Of a DNA stretch of 58,938 bases, positions 15,046 through 23,953 are shown in pieces. Under the pieces are notes generated by a model. The model saw only the letters and a program-made list of their open reading frames with translations. It made no database searches and was not told the DNA's origin. Position numbers and translations under genes: made by a program. Source of the DNA: an uncultured bacterium (lineage in GTDB: Bacteria; Verrucomicrobiota; Kiritimatiellia; RFP12; UBA1067); contig CACZAK010000039.1 in the NCBI GenBank assembly GCA_902779075.1, forward strand, positions 1 to 58,938. Reading direction: 5' to 3'. Position 1 is the stretch's first letter; each line of letters opens with the position of its first letter.

Positions 15046-16161
15046 TTACTTACGTTCGTATTCCGCCATACGGAATCCGAGATTGTCTTCGCCTTCGGCA
15101 TAGAGATTCAAGTCAACATTGCCTGCCGAATCGCCATTCGCCTTAAACCAAGCAAGCAACTGCCCCCTCATATAATCCAGGATCTCCTTATCTGTGCCTA
15201 ATTTTAATTTACGATAGTCAACGAAGCAACGCCCCGTACGCCCACCCCTCGTGAGATCGGGAATCACGATGAAATCACGCCTTTCTATAATATCATAATT
15301 AAACTCCAACAACATCCCATCCTTTGAGTTCTGCGTAAAAAAAACGCAAGGGTCGTTGAAATATCGTTGGCGTAGCCATCGTTCTCTGATTTCAGCCTTC
15401 GCCCATGTTTTCACTTTACCAGGATCATCGTCATTGCACGCCACGGTTGCCCTCTGCTTGAAGTAGTAATCGGTATCATTTCCAATTGGCATCTTAGTGG
15501 GTTCGTCATAAATCACTGGACCATGAGGTTCCTTACCAGGAATCAAACGAACAAGCGATTTCATATAATCAGCATCGTTAAAAAGACGGTTACCGCAATT
15601 ATTCACGGCTTTCTGAATCGCGGCATAAAGGCTACATGGAGTCATCGCCTCTATGTCATGGTATTCAGCAGTTCCTGAACAATCCAGCGAAAAAAGCAGG
15701 GTAGTGGAATTGACGGAGGAATCTTTAAAGGTAACTTTAAAGGAAATGTCGCACTTGACGTCGCGTGCCGGGCTTCGCGTGATAGGATCCTTTGATGAAG
15801 GAATTACCTCTAAAACAAGTCGTGACGGCTTGTCATTACCTACTAGGCAAAAATTCGTGCTGACGAATTCTTTGAATTCATCTTCGACAATCTGCCTAAA
15901 CGGCAGCTTCTCAAATCGCGGATCGCCAATGGTCGATTCCGAGTCCACCATTATACATTTCTCCCTATTCTCAAGCTGCCGAAAATCAAGTTTCACGGGC
16001 AATCGGTTTAACTCGTAATTGGAATCTTTGTGGTAACTTGCCACGAAGCGGGGTCTCACAGGAAGTTTTTCTCCACGTGGCGTAGAGCAACCGGCCATCA
16101 AGCCAAGCAGAAATAACGCCACAGCCCTACCTTTCCAGCTTGGCAAAAGATTCGTTTTCAC
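15046..16161 (-). CDS. lipoprotein, unknown function
   Basis: A 371-residue protein with lipobox GLMAGC (Cys25). The mature region is a mixed alpha/beta protein without a recognised family, ending NVDLNLYAEGEDNLGFRMAEYERK in part. Its start overlaps the end of the kinase gene by four bases (ATGA), so translation is coupled. Base composition is more AT-rich than in the ESCRT cluster. It may be an envelope partner of the kinase. Confidence 0.68.
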   Translation of the reverse strand: MKTNLLPSWKGRAVALFLLGLMAGCSTPRGEKLPVRPRFVASYHKDSNYELNRLPVKLDFRQLENREKCIMVDSESTIGDPRFEKLPFRQIVEDEFKEFVSTNFCLVGNDKPSRLVLEVIPSSKDPITRSPARDVKCDISFKVTFKDSSVNSTTLLFSLDCSGTAEYHDIEAMTPCSLYAAIQKAVNNCGNRLFNDADYMKSLVRLIPGKEPHGPVIYDEPTKMPIGNDTDYYFKQRATVACNDDDPGKVKTWAKAEIRERWLRQRYFNDPCVFFTQNSKDGMLLEFNYDIIERRDFIVIPDLTRGGRTGRCFVDYRKLKLGTDKEILDYMRGQLLAWFKANGDSAGNVDLNLYAEGEDNLGFRMAEYERK

Positions 16162-18215
16162 TTTCTTTTTCCTCCATTTAGAAACACTCTAAAACCTATT
16201 TCTTTTCCTTTAGAATCTTCGCATCCCTTAACGTTATACCTTGCAGTGCACTTCTCCGCCGAATCACAGTATGAGCCTCCAAAATAGAAACCCCCGTTAC
16301 ACCATTCGGCAGCATTGCCATGCATGTCGTACAGCCCCCAAGCATTCGGCGGATACTCTTTATTTCCTGCATCATTTAACTGCCTCCAATATTCGCCACC
16401 AAAATTGCCACAATTCTGACCATACCTTGTAGGACGGTTCCCCCACCAATAGTCATTGGTGATTTTTCCTGCAAGACACGCAAATACCCACCTGTTGGAG
16501 TCCGGCAAAGAAAAATCAAGGTTTGTCTTTTCACTAAGTGTTTTGATAAAATTAGTGCAATCACAACAAGTGACCGACGTAGCTGGGAGATCGCTGTTCT
16601 GCCAATCATTATCACACGCCCGTGATGGAGCTTCGCCCATTACACTGTACCATTGTTTCCGCGTCACTTCGGTTTCGCCCATCCAGAACCCATGCGCCGT
16701 GTCTCCTTTCTTTCCACACCACACAAGGCACAGTTTTGTTTGCTTGTCTGGCGACGTTACCACAATGCGCTGCCTACCCCTGCATTTTGGGTTTTCATTC
16801 GTCATCACATTCCATTCGTTCGCAACTTCAACCTTATTCGTGACAGTACACGTTTCGTTGGAGGTCGCCATCAATCCCCCAACATCGCTTGTGCCACCAG
16901 TAGAACCTTGCGCAATCCCTGTTCCGCTGGAGGTCGTCCCCCCAACATCGTTTGTGCCACTAGTAGAACCTTGCGCAATCCACTTTCTCATCTTTTGAAT
17001 CACCAGTAGAACCGTGTGCAAATCCCGTTCCGTTTGAACTCGCCCCCCCAACATCGTTTGTGCCACCAGTAGGACCGTGTACAAACCCTGTTCCGTTGGA
17101 GTTCGTCCCACCAACATCGTTAGTGTCTCCAATAGTGCCTTGCGCAATCCCCGTTTGCCATCAGTAGGACCTTTTGCAATCTCCGTAGGACCTTGTGGAA
17201 TCTCCGTTTTGTTCGTTGCACTCGCGTTCCACCACCAGATTCCAGCCGCAGCCAGTCCCAACAACACCACGGCCGTCAGCACCTTTCCGACGCAACTCCC
17301 CTTCGCCTCCAGCGCATCCACCACCTCTCCGCAACTCGCGAAACGTTTCTCCGGCTTTTTCGCGAGTGCCTTCGCGAGTACGGCGTTCATGCGTTTGGAA
17401 ATACCCGGCACGGGTCTCACGGGCGCAGTCAACACGGCTTGCCCCAGCACGTCAGGATCGTCGCCGTCAAACGGCAACTCCCCCGCCAACATCCAATACG
17501 CCAGCACGCCAAAGGAATATTCGTCGGACGCCGAGTGCTGCGGACATCCCAGCCACTGCTCTGGCGACTTGTAGCCAGGAGTACCGCTTCGCGATGTTTC
17601 GGCGGGGCGCGTGCGGCTTTGGCTCGAACGAATCTGAGCGGCCAGGCCGAAGTCTAGTACCTTTACGCATCCATCGCCATCCACCATGACGTTTTCCGGC
17701 TTCACGTCGCGGTGAATCACCTTCTGTGAATGTGCGTAGTCAAGGGCTGCGGCAACCTGCCGCAGGATGGAGAGCTTCGACTCCATGGACACTTGTGGAT
17801 TGTGCCGCATCCAGCGTCTAAGGTTCGTGCCGGACGCGAGATCCATGACAAGATAGAAGTCACCGGTCAATTTGTCCTTCTCCAAGGTACGGGCCCCGAC
17901 GATGTTCTGATGGTGCAGATTACCAACGATTTGGTAGTTGGCGCGAATCTCCTCCATCTCGTCTTCGTTGCGGCTCACCTCCGGAGGAAGCCCCTTCACG
18001 GCCACTTCCACGCCGCCGAGATTGTCGAAACACTTATAGACAACTCCCATCCCACCCTCGCCGAGCTTACACAGCACTACGTAACGCCCGTCGATCATGG
18101 CCCCAGGAGCTAACCCCTTTTGGACTTTCCCGGGTACCTTTACCGTAGGCGTAATCCTCTCCGTGGGCTCGTCACCCATTGAGGTGTAAATACTAGGTTT
18201 AAGAGTGTCTTGCAT
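16158..18215 (-). CDS. transmembrane Ser/Thr kinase with C-terminal FGE/SUMF-like domain
   Basis: A 685-residue protein. The kinase domain (about 44-303) has GEGGMG (52-57), K74, HRDVKPEN (168-175), DFG (188-190) and APE-equivalent SPE (217-219), so it should be active. One transmembrane helix (310-329) is followed by a low-complexity linker (about 340-450) and a formylglycine-generating-enzyme-like domain (about 490-685; GFWMGETEVTRKQWYSVMG, WGLYDMHGNAAEWCNG, GFRVFL), probably outside the membrane as a sensor. The FGE catalytic cysteines cannot be confirmed here. The linker is built of a 63-base repeat that is partly read out of frame. First gene of the upstream transcript; its output may be read by the FHA protein. 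Confidence 0.88.
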   Translation of the reverse strand: MQDTLKPSIYTSMGDEPTERITPTVKVPGKVQKGLAPGAMIDGRYVVLCKLGEGGMGVVYKCFDNLGGVEVAVKGLPPEVSRNEDEMEEIRANYQIVGNLHHQNIVGARTLEKDKLTGDFYLVMDLASGTNLRRWMRHNPQVSMESKLSILRQVAAALDYAHSQKVIHRDVKPENVMVDGDGCVKVLDFGLAAQIRSSQSRTRPAETSRSGTPGYKSPEQWLGCPQHSASDEYSFGVLAYWMLAGELPFDGDDPDVLGQAVLTAPVRPVPGISKRMNAVLAKALAKKPEKRFASCGEVVDALEAKGSCVGKVLTAVVLLGLAAAGIWWWNASATNKTEIPQGPTEIAKGPTDGKRGLRKALLETLTMLVGRTPTEQGLYTVLLVAQTMLGGRVQTERDLHTVLLVIQKMRKWIAQGSTSGTNDVGGTTSSGTGIAQGSTGGTSDVGGLMATSNETCTVTNKVEVANEWNVMTNENPKCRGRQRIVVTSPDKQTKLCLVWCGKKGDTAHGFWMGETEVTRKQWYSVMGEAPSRACDNDWQNSDLPATSVTCCDCTNFIKTLSEKTNLDFSLPDSNRWVFACLAGKITNDYWWGNRPTRYGQNCGNFGGEYWRQLNDAGNKEYPPNAWGLYDMHGNAAEWCNGGFYFGGSYCDSAEKCTARYNVKGCEDSKGKEIGFRVFLNGGKRK
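16866..17165 (-). repeat. 63-base coding repeats in the kinase linker, read in two frames
   Basis: About five degenerate copies encode GTNDVGG-type units. In the later copies the frame gives GTNDVGGTTSSGTGIAQG; in the earlier copies the same DNA is read one frame off, giving hydrophobic stretches such as LETLTMLVGRTPTEQG. Two compensating indels inside the repeats explain this. Confidence 0.75.
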
Positions 18216-18256
18216 TCTTTCGTTCGTAACAACGCCAGTTTACTACAGCGCGTAAA

Positions 18257-18285
18257 ATTATACACTATTTTCGTTCCCAGTGCAA
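18257..18285 (-). promoter_or_regulatory. sigma70-like promoter of the kinase/lipoprotein transcript
   Basis: On the minus strand TTGCAC (18285-18280), a 17-base spacer and a perfect TATAAT (18262-18257) lie 42 bases upstream of the kinase start codon. Confidence 0.6.
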
Positions 18286-18348
18286 TCCAACTTGTTAATA
18301 TTGTTTTTTGGGTGGGTGGTGATTAGTGGCTAGTGGTTAGTGATATTT

Positions 18349-18418
18349 TAACGCAGAGAAGCAGAGGTGATGAGCGGAAGCTTCCCTGCCTCTCCGCTTC
18401 TCTGCCCCTCTGCGTTTA
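18349..18418. repeat. CAGAG-type inverted repeat element
   Basis: Begins AACGCAGAG and ends CTCTGCGTT, with further complementary CAGAGG/CCTCTC segments inside. Followed by TTTCCGCCTCG, as are the two copies at 18.78 and 19.55 kb, so it belongs to the same family. Confidence 0.7.
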
Positions 18419-18582
18419 TTTTCCGCCTCGTGCCCGAGGTTCGTGATTGGTGATTGGTGATTCGTGGTTGGTGGCAAATGGGCGCGGGCGAGTTGATGCG
18501 CCTGTCGCGAAGCGATCAGGTTGGGTGAGCGCGAAGCGCGAACTGCGAAGCAGCCGCAAGGCCCCGCGCCCGCGCGCATAAG

Positions 18583-18735
18583 TAAGTTGTTTTCAAATGG
18601 TTGTTTCCATTCAAAATGCGGCGGGGGACGCGGGTGGGGCGCGGGTGGGATGCCGCCAAGCGCTTTGGGATTTGGAAACAACCATAACAACTTTCAACAA
18701 CAACTTTATCCTTCGGGCACACCTTGAACAGGCCG
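18583..18735. repeat. dispersed GTTGTTTCC repeat, copy A
   Basis: Contains GTTGTTTTCAAATGGTTG and, further on, TTTGGAAACAACC and CTTCGGGCACACCTTGAACA. The latter part, reverse-complemented, matches 33775-33838 closely. Internal segments are mutually inverted. Confidence 0.7.
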
Positions 18736-18775
18736 ATGGCAAAACTAGTGGCTCGTGGCGAGTGGTTCGTGATTT

Positions 18776-18936
18776 TAGCCGCAAAGAACGCAAAGGGCGC
18801 AAAGAACGGGGAATGGGGAACGGGGAATGGGGTTCGGGGTGGATTTTAATTTTAACACAGAGGCACAGAGACACGGAGTCACAGAGGTGCGGTAACTTCT
18901 CTGTGCCTCTGTGTTTAATTTCCGCCTCGCGGCCGT
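18776..18936. repeat. 160-base dispersed repeat with 18-base inverted arms, copy 1
   Basis: Almost identical to 19548-19708. It contains AACACAGAGGCACAGAGA (18854-18871) and its perfect complement (18898-18915), forming a strong stem with a 26-base loop, followed by TTTCCGCCTCG. Confidence 0.85.
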
Positions 18937-18959
18937 GGGTTCCTTTGGAACGGATGACG

Positions 18960-19168
18960 CTTCAATAGACTTCAAAATCCTTCAATAGACTTCAAAATCC
19001 TTCAACAGACTTCAAGGTTTTGGGGCCAAACTTCAAGAAATTTCAAGGAACTTCAACGCGAAAAAGGCCCCGAAACGTCCAAAACGGCATTGAAAAACCT
19101 TGAAGTTTGATTGAAAAACCTTGAAGAATCACGGGAAAACCTTGAAGAATTTTGAAGGATTTTGAAGC
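18960..19168. repeat. CTTCAA / TTGAAG repeat arrays forming an imperfect long hairpin
   Basis: The left half repeats a 20-base unit (TTCAATAGACTTCAAAATCC, twice, plus a variant). The right half repeats TTGAAAAACCTTGAAG-type units in the complementary sense, so the halves can pair imperfectly around a central region near 19.05-19.09 kb. Confidence 0.7.
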
Positions 19169-19263
19169 GTAAAATTCTCGAACCCCTGAAAACAAAGGGC
19201 GAAATGAGCCTTCTATATAATACTTCAAGAATTCTTCTTCTTTTTTATTTCCCACATGCGTGT

Positions 19264-19340
19264 ATCGCGCGCGCGCGCGTGAGCGTGCGCGTGAGTGAGC
19301 GTGAGAGAGCAAGTTAGAGTGCGAGTGCGAGAGAGCACTG
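19264..19340. repeat. alternating CG / GAGCGTG simple-sequence tract
   Basis: A CGCGCGCGCGCG core followed by GTGAGCGTGCGCGTGAG-type and GAGAGAG sequence. Alternating purine-pyrimidine DNA of this type can adopt a left-handed form; no coding meaning is seen. Confidence 0.7.
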
Positions 19341-19357
19341 AACCGCCTGCGCGGCGT

Positions 19358-19520
19358 GCTACCCTCACGGGGGGGGCCGGATTACCCTCACGAGGGGTTT
19401 GAGTTACCCTTACCGGGGGTTTGAGTTACCCTCACGAGGGGTTTGAGTTACCCTTACCGGGGGTTTGAGTTACCCTTACCGGGGGGTTGAGTTACCCTCA
19501 CGAGGGGTTTGTGTTACCCT
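19358..19520. repeat. 22-base tandem repeat array with two alternating variants
   Basis: Six full and two partial units of GTTACCCTCACGAGGGGTTTGA (variant a) and its CTTACCGGGGG form (variant b), arranged a-b-a-b-b-a. Each unit holds a small CCCT...GGGG dyad. There are no unique spacers, so it is not a CRISPR array. Confidence 0.9.
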
Positions 19521-19547
19521 AAATTCGGCAGTTGGGGCGTAGGTTCT

Positions 19548-19708
19548 TAGCCGCAAAGAACGCAAAGAGCGCAAAGAATGGGGAATGGGGAATGGGGAAT
19601 GGGGAACGGGGTGGATTTTAATTTTAACACAGAGGCACAGAGACACGGAGTCACAGAGGTGCGGTAACCTCTCTGTGCCTCTGTGTTTAATTTCCGCCTC
19701 GCGGCCGA
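19548..19708. repeat. 160-base dispersed repeat with 18-base inverted arms, copy 2
   Basis: Direct copy of 18776-18936, differing mainly in the number of GGGGAATG units at its left side. It retains the same stem arms and the TTTCCGCCTCGCGGCCG end. Confidence 0.85.
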
Positions 19709-19929
19709 GGTTAGTGATTCGTGGTTAAAGGTAGCTTTGGCTTGCTTGGCATGTCGTCGAATCCTCAAAAAAAGAATCCTCACCGATAGAATGACCCGCC
19801 GAAGCAGGTTCACCCGGTGAGGCGCATGGAGGTAGTGTACCAAATCCCAGAACGCTGCGCAAGGCGTCGTGCGAAAAAAGTTTTTTGGTTTTTTTGTCTT
19901 CAAAGTTTCAAAATACCAATAACAGGGGG

Positions 19930-19958
19930 TTACGCTGAAGCCTCCGATATGGTATAAT
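19930..19958 (+). promoter_or_regulatory. promoter upstream of the lipoprotein at 20018
   Basis: A perfect TATAAT (19953-19958) within ATATGGTATAAT, 17 bases after a weak TTACGC. It gives a leader of about 50 bases; AAAGGAAA precedes the ATG. Confidence 0.5.
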
Positions 19959-20017
19959 AATGCCACTGGAGAAAAAGACTTCTTAGTAACGGAAAACAAA
20001 TGAAAGGAAATTAAACC

Positions 20018-20671
20018 ATGAATTCAAGATTTTTCGTCATCGCGTTATTCATCGCGGCTTTAGGATTCGGTATCGTTGGATGTGAAAATTTCAACCGATA
20101 TGAAGATCCATACAATGTTAAGTGTAATCCTCCAATGGATATGAAGATGGAGGATGTACTGGATGAGGTACTGCATGCCGCAGTGCGTCATAAGTGCCTG
20201 CCAGAGGTCTTGACGGTTTCAGATAAGATGTGTACAGTGAGGTGTACCAGTATAAACGATACGACCAACCTCGTGGTCATGGTAACATGGACGAATAATC
20301 CGAAAAGCATAACAATCGCCAAATACTGGAAGAAGTATTTAGAACTCGGGGGCAGCAAGTACAAGAATTATAGTAGGGAGAACTGGCAGGAATATGCGGA
20401 TTTCGAGACAATAAAAAACAGTTACAATAATTCGGTAGCTAAGTATGACGGTCTAAAAAATCAGCAAAGAATAGACAATAAATTACCTAGGAACTTGAGA
20501 AGTGGCAAGGATTTTAAGAAAGAATTGGAAAAAGCAGAGGACGATCGAGAAAAAGCTTTAGAGAGGATTAAAAGGTTTCAGAAAAAGCACCCCCGGTATC
20601 CGACCAAGGAGGAGTATAACGAGTGGGTAGAGGCTTTTGGAGAAGAAATCAAAGCCCAGCTTAACCGTTAA
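20018..20671 (+). CDS. lipoprotein with charged C-terminal helix, unknown function
   Basis: A 217-residue protein with lipobox GFGIVGC (Cys22). Residues about 35-110 form a small mixed domain (MEDVLDEVLHAAVRHKC, LVVMVTWTNNP); residues about 125-217 are highly charged and helical (KKELEKAEDDREKALERIKR). No family is recognised. The gene is AT-rich compared with its surroundings and borders the repeat field, which suggests recent acquisition. It converges on the ComEC gene with a two-base gap. Confidence 0.7.
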   Translation: MNSRFFVIALFIAALGFGIVGCENFNRYEDPYNVKCNPPMDMKMEDVLDEVLHAAVRHKCLPEVLTVSDKMCTVRCTSINDTTNLVVMVTWTNNPKSITIAKYWKKYLELGGSKYKNYSRENWQEYADFETIKNSYNNSVAKYDGLKNQQRIDNKLPRNLRSGKDFKKELEKAEDDREKALERIKRFQKKHPRYPTKEEYNEWVEAFGEEIKAQLNR

Positions 20672-20673
20672 TC

Positions 20674-22248
20674 CTATTTTACAGACCACCATATACGTGG
20701 AAACGGTACGCGGCGTGGCCAAAAACGGCAGAGTACGGCGAAGAGCGCCCCCCACACCGTATACCACGCGAGGCACAACCAGGCGCTCCACGGTTTCACC
20801 TCGATGCTCGCCCACGGCCACGACGCCACTCGTTCGGACGCCATCACCATCACGCCCGTCAATGCAGCCGCTGCATTGTTGCAGAGCGCGCCGAGAGGCA
20901 GACAGATGAAACTCGACGCGAGACCTGCCACTCCGGCGGTCACCATCCACTTCGCGCAGAGGATTAGCACGACGTTCGCCACAAGTCCGCCCGCCGTGAA
21001 CCGTCCGAACACACATGCCGTCACCGGCACGCTCGCCACCCAAGCCGCAAGCGAAACGCCCATCGCCTGCGCAAAGGCACTGATCTTGCGGCGAAGCCAG
21101 TCCCGCCATCCGTACTGGCGCCATCTCTGCACGGCGGTACCGGGAATGGGGGAGACGAGATACCGCGTGCCGTCAATCCACAACACGATCCCGAACATCA
21201 CCGCGAACGACAGCGTGCAGCCTACGTCGAACAGGCGTTCGGGGCTGATCGCGTAGACGGCAAACGCCGTCACGGACCACGCCGCAAGGGGATCGGGACG
21301 GCGTCCGAATACCGGTGCCAGGTACCATAACGACACCATCGTCGCCGCTCTCACAGCGCTCGGCCGCGCCCCAGTGAGGAGTGTATACGCAACGACGAGC
21401 GGCACCGCGACCAGCCCGCGCGCGCTAAGCGGCACGTCGAAGCGCTTGAGCAGACACGTAATGAGCCCGGCAACCACCATCACGTGCAGACCAGAAATCG
21501 CGAACACGTGGATTGTCCCAGCAGCCGCGAACATCGTACGCCGTTCTTGCTTCAGTCCGCCACGACTTCCTAGCAATATGGCTTGGTTGAACCCAGCCAG
21601 TTCCGTACACCAGTCCAAGCCCGCCGCTGCGCGGCGCGCAAGTTCTTTCGAGCAGGCGGCGTAGACAACCGTCGGAGACCAAGGTTTGGCGGGGGCAATG
21701 CGGGCTGCTGATGGCCCTGGAGAATCCGCGCCTCCACCTGATACCCAGAGCGTCCGACGGGCGAAGCGGTTTCCGTGCGGCGCCGTGCGGGATATCCAGC
21801 CCGCGCACCTCCACTTCTCGCCGATGCGCGGCAATCCACCCGTCGGACGGGGCATCACGACGGACAGCGGCAAGGGGCCAACATGCGACTCGAACGAAAC
21901 TAACGCCGCACCGTCGCGTTTCCGCGCCCATTCCCGCGCATCGCTCTCCACCTCAAGTTCAAGTATGGGACGCTCGCCGCCAAGACGCGCATTCGCCGCG
22001 AGGATGCGCGCGCGCGCATTGTCCGCCCGGAATGCCAGTATCATTCCCAGCACGATGAGCGCAGGCACGCGCAGCCCGCGCGCGCCCCATCCCCACGCCG
22101 CGAGGAAAGCGGCTATGGCCAGGTAGGCGAAAAGCGGCCATAGCTCCGCGCAGGCGGGGACGGCGAACGCGGCGCATGCGCCCGCGACGAGCGCGACCGT
22201 GCGTCCTGCAAGACGGCAGGCGTCTCGGTTGCCCACGAAGAACGGCAC
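20674..22248 (-). CDS. comEC: ComEC/Rec2-family DNA-uptake channel, short form
   Basis: A 524-residue polytopic membrane protein. An N-terminal pair of hydrophobic helices is followed by a short beta domain (about 90-170) and the competence domain with FAISGLHVMVVAGL (about 260) and TGARPSAVRAATM (about 300). ComEC transports single-stranded DNA across the inner membrane. Full-length homologues usually carry a C-terminal metallo-beta-lactamase-like domain and exceed 700 residues; this one ends after the membrane domain, a form known in several phyla. It starts three bases after the comM stop, so the two are probably cotranscribed. Confidence 0.9.
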   Translation of the reverse strand: MPFFVGNRDACRLAGRTVALVAGACAAFAVPACAELWPLFAYLAIAAFLAAWGWGARGLRVPALIVLGMILAFRADNARARILAANARLGGERPILELEVESDAREWARKRDGAALVSFESHVGPLPLSVVMPRPTGGLPRIGEKWRCAGWISRTAPHGNRFARRTLWVSGGGADSPGPSAARIAPAKPWSPTVVYAACSKELARRAAAGLDWCTELAGFNQAILLGSRGGLKQERRTMFAAAGTIHVFAISGLHVMVVAGLITCLLKRFDVPLSARGLVAVPLVVAYTLLTGARPSAVRAATMVSLWYLAPVFGRRPDPLAAWSVTAFAVYAISPERLFDVGCTLSFAVMFGIVLWIDGTRYLVSPIPGTAVQRWRQYGWRDWLRRKISAFAQAMGVSLAAWVASVPVTACVFGRFTAGGLVANVVLILCAKWMVTAGVAGLASSFICLPLGALCNNAAAALTGVMVMASERVASWPWASIEVKPWSAWLCLAWYTVWGALFAVLCRFWPRRVPFPRIWWSVK

Positions 22249-22251
22249 CGG

Positions 22252-23787
22252 TCAGTCCCAGTACGTGCGGTCGAGTTCGCGGAACGTGGAGGCTTCCCCC
22301 ACATGCTCCGCTGTGACGTTCGGCGAGCCGGCGAGGTCGGCGATCGTCCGTGCCACCTTCAGCACTCGGTCGTATGCGCGCGCCGAGAGGTCGAGCTGCG
22401 CGAGCATGAGGCGCATCTCCTCCTGTGCGGCGGCGTCGAGCCGACAGAAACGCGGCAGGTCCCGCGCGGGGATTTCCGCGTTGCAGTGGATTCCACGTTC
22501 GCCCGCAAAGCGCTTTTTCTGGATTTCGCGGGCGGCGACAACGCGCGCACGGATGGCGGCAGACGACTCGCCGGCGGGCAGGTCCACGATCTCGCGGAAC
22601 GGGACGGGCGGGAGCGCAATCTGGATGTCGATGCGGTCGAGGAGCGGTCCCGAAATCTTCGCGCGGTAAGCGGCAATCTGACGCTGCGTGCAGCGGCAGG
22701 CGTGTTTCGGATCGTCGGAATAACCGCAAGGGCAGGGGTTCATCGCAGCCACGAGCATGAAGCGGGATGGGAAGTCGCACGCTGCGGACACGCGCGAGAT
22801 GGCCACGTGTCCGTCTTCAAGCGGCTGGCGCATGACCTCCAGCACATTGCGTCTGAACTCGGGGAATTCATCCAGAAACAACACGCCGCGATGCGCGAGC
22901 GACACTTCGCCGGGCACGGGATGCGTTCCGCCGCCGAGCAGCCCCGCGTCGGAAACGGTGTGGTGCGGCGCACGGAACGGACGGCGCACCACAAACGACT
23001 CGCGCGCCTTCAGAACGCCCGCGACGGAGTGGATGCGCGTGACCTCAAGCGCTTCCTCGGGAGTGAGGGGCGGAAGAATGGACGGAATGCGCCGCGCGAG
23101 CATCGTCTTGCCCGCGCCGGGTGACCCGACCATAAGGATGTTGTGTCCGCCCGCAACGGCCACCTCAATTGCGCGCTTCGCGCCGTCCTGTCCCTTCACG
23201 TCCGCGAAATCCTCCCCCGAATCGCGGTTCGCAGCCACGCATGCTGCGAGGTCGGTGCGCACCGGGTCGAGGGGAAGTGCGCCGGAGAGAAAATCCACCG
23301 CCTCGCGCAGGCTGCGGACGGGATAGACGTCGATGCCCTCTACGACTGACGCCTCAGCCGCGTTTTCCTCCGGCACGAGGATGCCGCGTTTTCCGATCCG
23401 GCGCATCTCAAGGACGATTGGCAGAATGCCCCGCACGCGCCGCACATCGCCAGAGAGGGCGAGTTCGCCCGCGAGCGCGTAGTCGGACAGTTCCGGCGCC
23501 TTCACCTTGTTCGTGGCAGCGAGCAGCGTAACGGCGATCGGTAGATCGTAGAGTGGACCTTCCTTGCGCACGTCGGCCGGCGCAAGGTTCACCGTGATGT
23601 TCGACTCGATCTTCTTGAAACCAGAGTTGCCGATTGCGGTCGACACTCGGTCCTTCGCCTCCTTCACCGCCTGGTCGGGCAGACCGACCATCGTGAACTG
23701 CGGCGCGCCGTCCGACGCGCACACCTCGATCTCGACGGTCTGCGCGTCAACGCCGTACACGGCTCCTGAATGACACTTTGCAAGCAT
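22252..23787 (-). CDS. comM: YifB/ComM-family Mg-chelatase-like AAA ATPase
   Basis: A 511-residue protein of full family length. An N-terminal Lon-protease-like fold domain (about 1-165; LAKCHSGAVYGVDAQ, VGLPDQAVKEAKDRV) precedes the AAA+ domain with GSPGAGKTMLARR, then VLFLDEFPEF and NPCPCGY, and the C-terminal Mg-chelatase helical domain (YDRVLKVARTIADLAG). ComM is a branch-migration helicase that promotes integration of DNA taken up by transformation, so pairing with comEC is logical. The ATG at 23787 starts the conserved N-terminus and follows an AAAGGAAC site; the longer frame is not supported. Confidence 0.94.
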   Translation of the reverse strand: MLAKCHSGAVYGVDAQTVEIEVCASDGAPQFTMVGLPDQAVKEAKDRVSTAIGNSGFKKIESNITVNLAPADVRKEGPLYDLPIAVTLLAATNKVKAPELSDYALAGELALSGDVRRVRGILPIVLEMRRIGKRGILVPEENAAEASVVEGIDVYPVRSLREAVDFLSGALPLDPVRTDLAACVAANRDSGEDFADVKGQDGAKRAIEVAVAGGHNILMVGSPGAGKTMLARRIPSILPPLTPEEALEVTRIHSVAGVLKARESFVVRRPFRAPHHTVSDAGLLGGGTHPVPGEVSLAHRGVLFLDEFPEFRRNVLEVMRQPLEDGHVAISRVSAACDFPSRFMLVAAMNPCPCGYSDDPKHACRCTQRQIAAYRAKISGPLLDRIDIQIALPPVPFREIVDLPAGESSAAIRARVVAAREIQKKRFAGERGIHCNAEIPARDLPRFCRLDAAAQEEMRLMLAQLDLSARAYDRVLKVARTIADLAGSPNVTAEHVGEASTFRELDRTYWD

Positions 23788-23953
23788 TGCATGTTCCTTT
23801 CGCTGGGCGACGTCCTGATCCGCCGTCCACGCGTAAAAGAATACCATGCGAACGCAGTGGCGCGCAAGGGGGTAAACTGTCAAAAGAAAAGCAAAAAAAT
23901 GTATGGAAATTGTCTGAGAAATGTAGGCAAAATGTATACAAATGCATACAAGT

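Larger units (their letters stand above)
18286..20017. other. 1.7-kb gene-free repeat field
   Basis: No convincing gene is present between the kinase promoter and the lipoprotein at 20018. Apparent short reading frames are translations of repeats. The stretch holds, in order, CAGAG inverted repeats, a GTTGTTTCC repeat shared with 33.7 kb, a 160-base direct-repeat pair, CTTCAA/TTGAAG arrays, an alternating purine-pyrimidine tract and a 22-base tandem array. These are listed separately. Confidence 0.8.

Noticed and set aside
18337..19312. Several short reading frames in the repeat field
   Set aside because: They translate repeat DNA, differ between copies of the same repeat and lack ribosome-binding sites.
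19358..19520. Possible CRISPR array
   Set aside because: Units are contiguous 22-base repeats without unique spacers, and no cas gene is present in the window.
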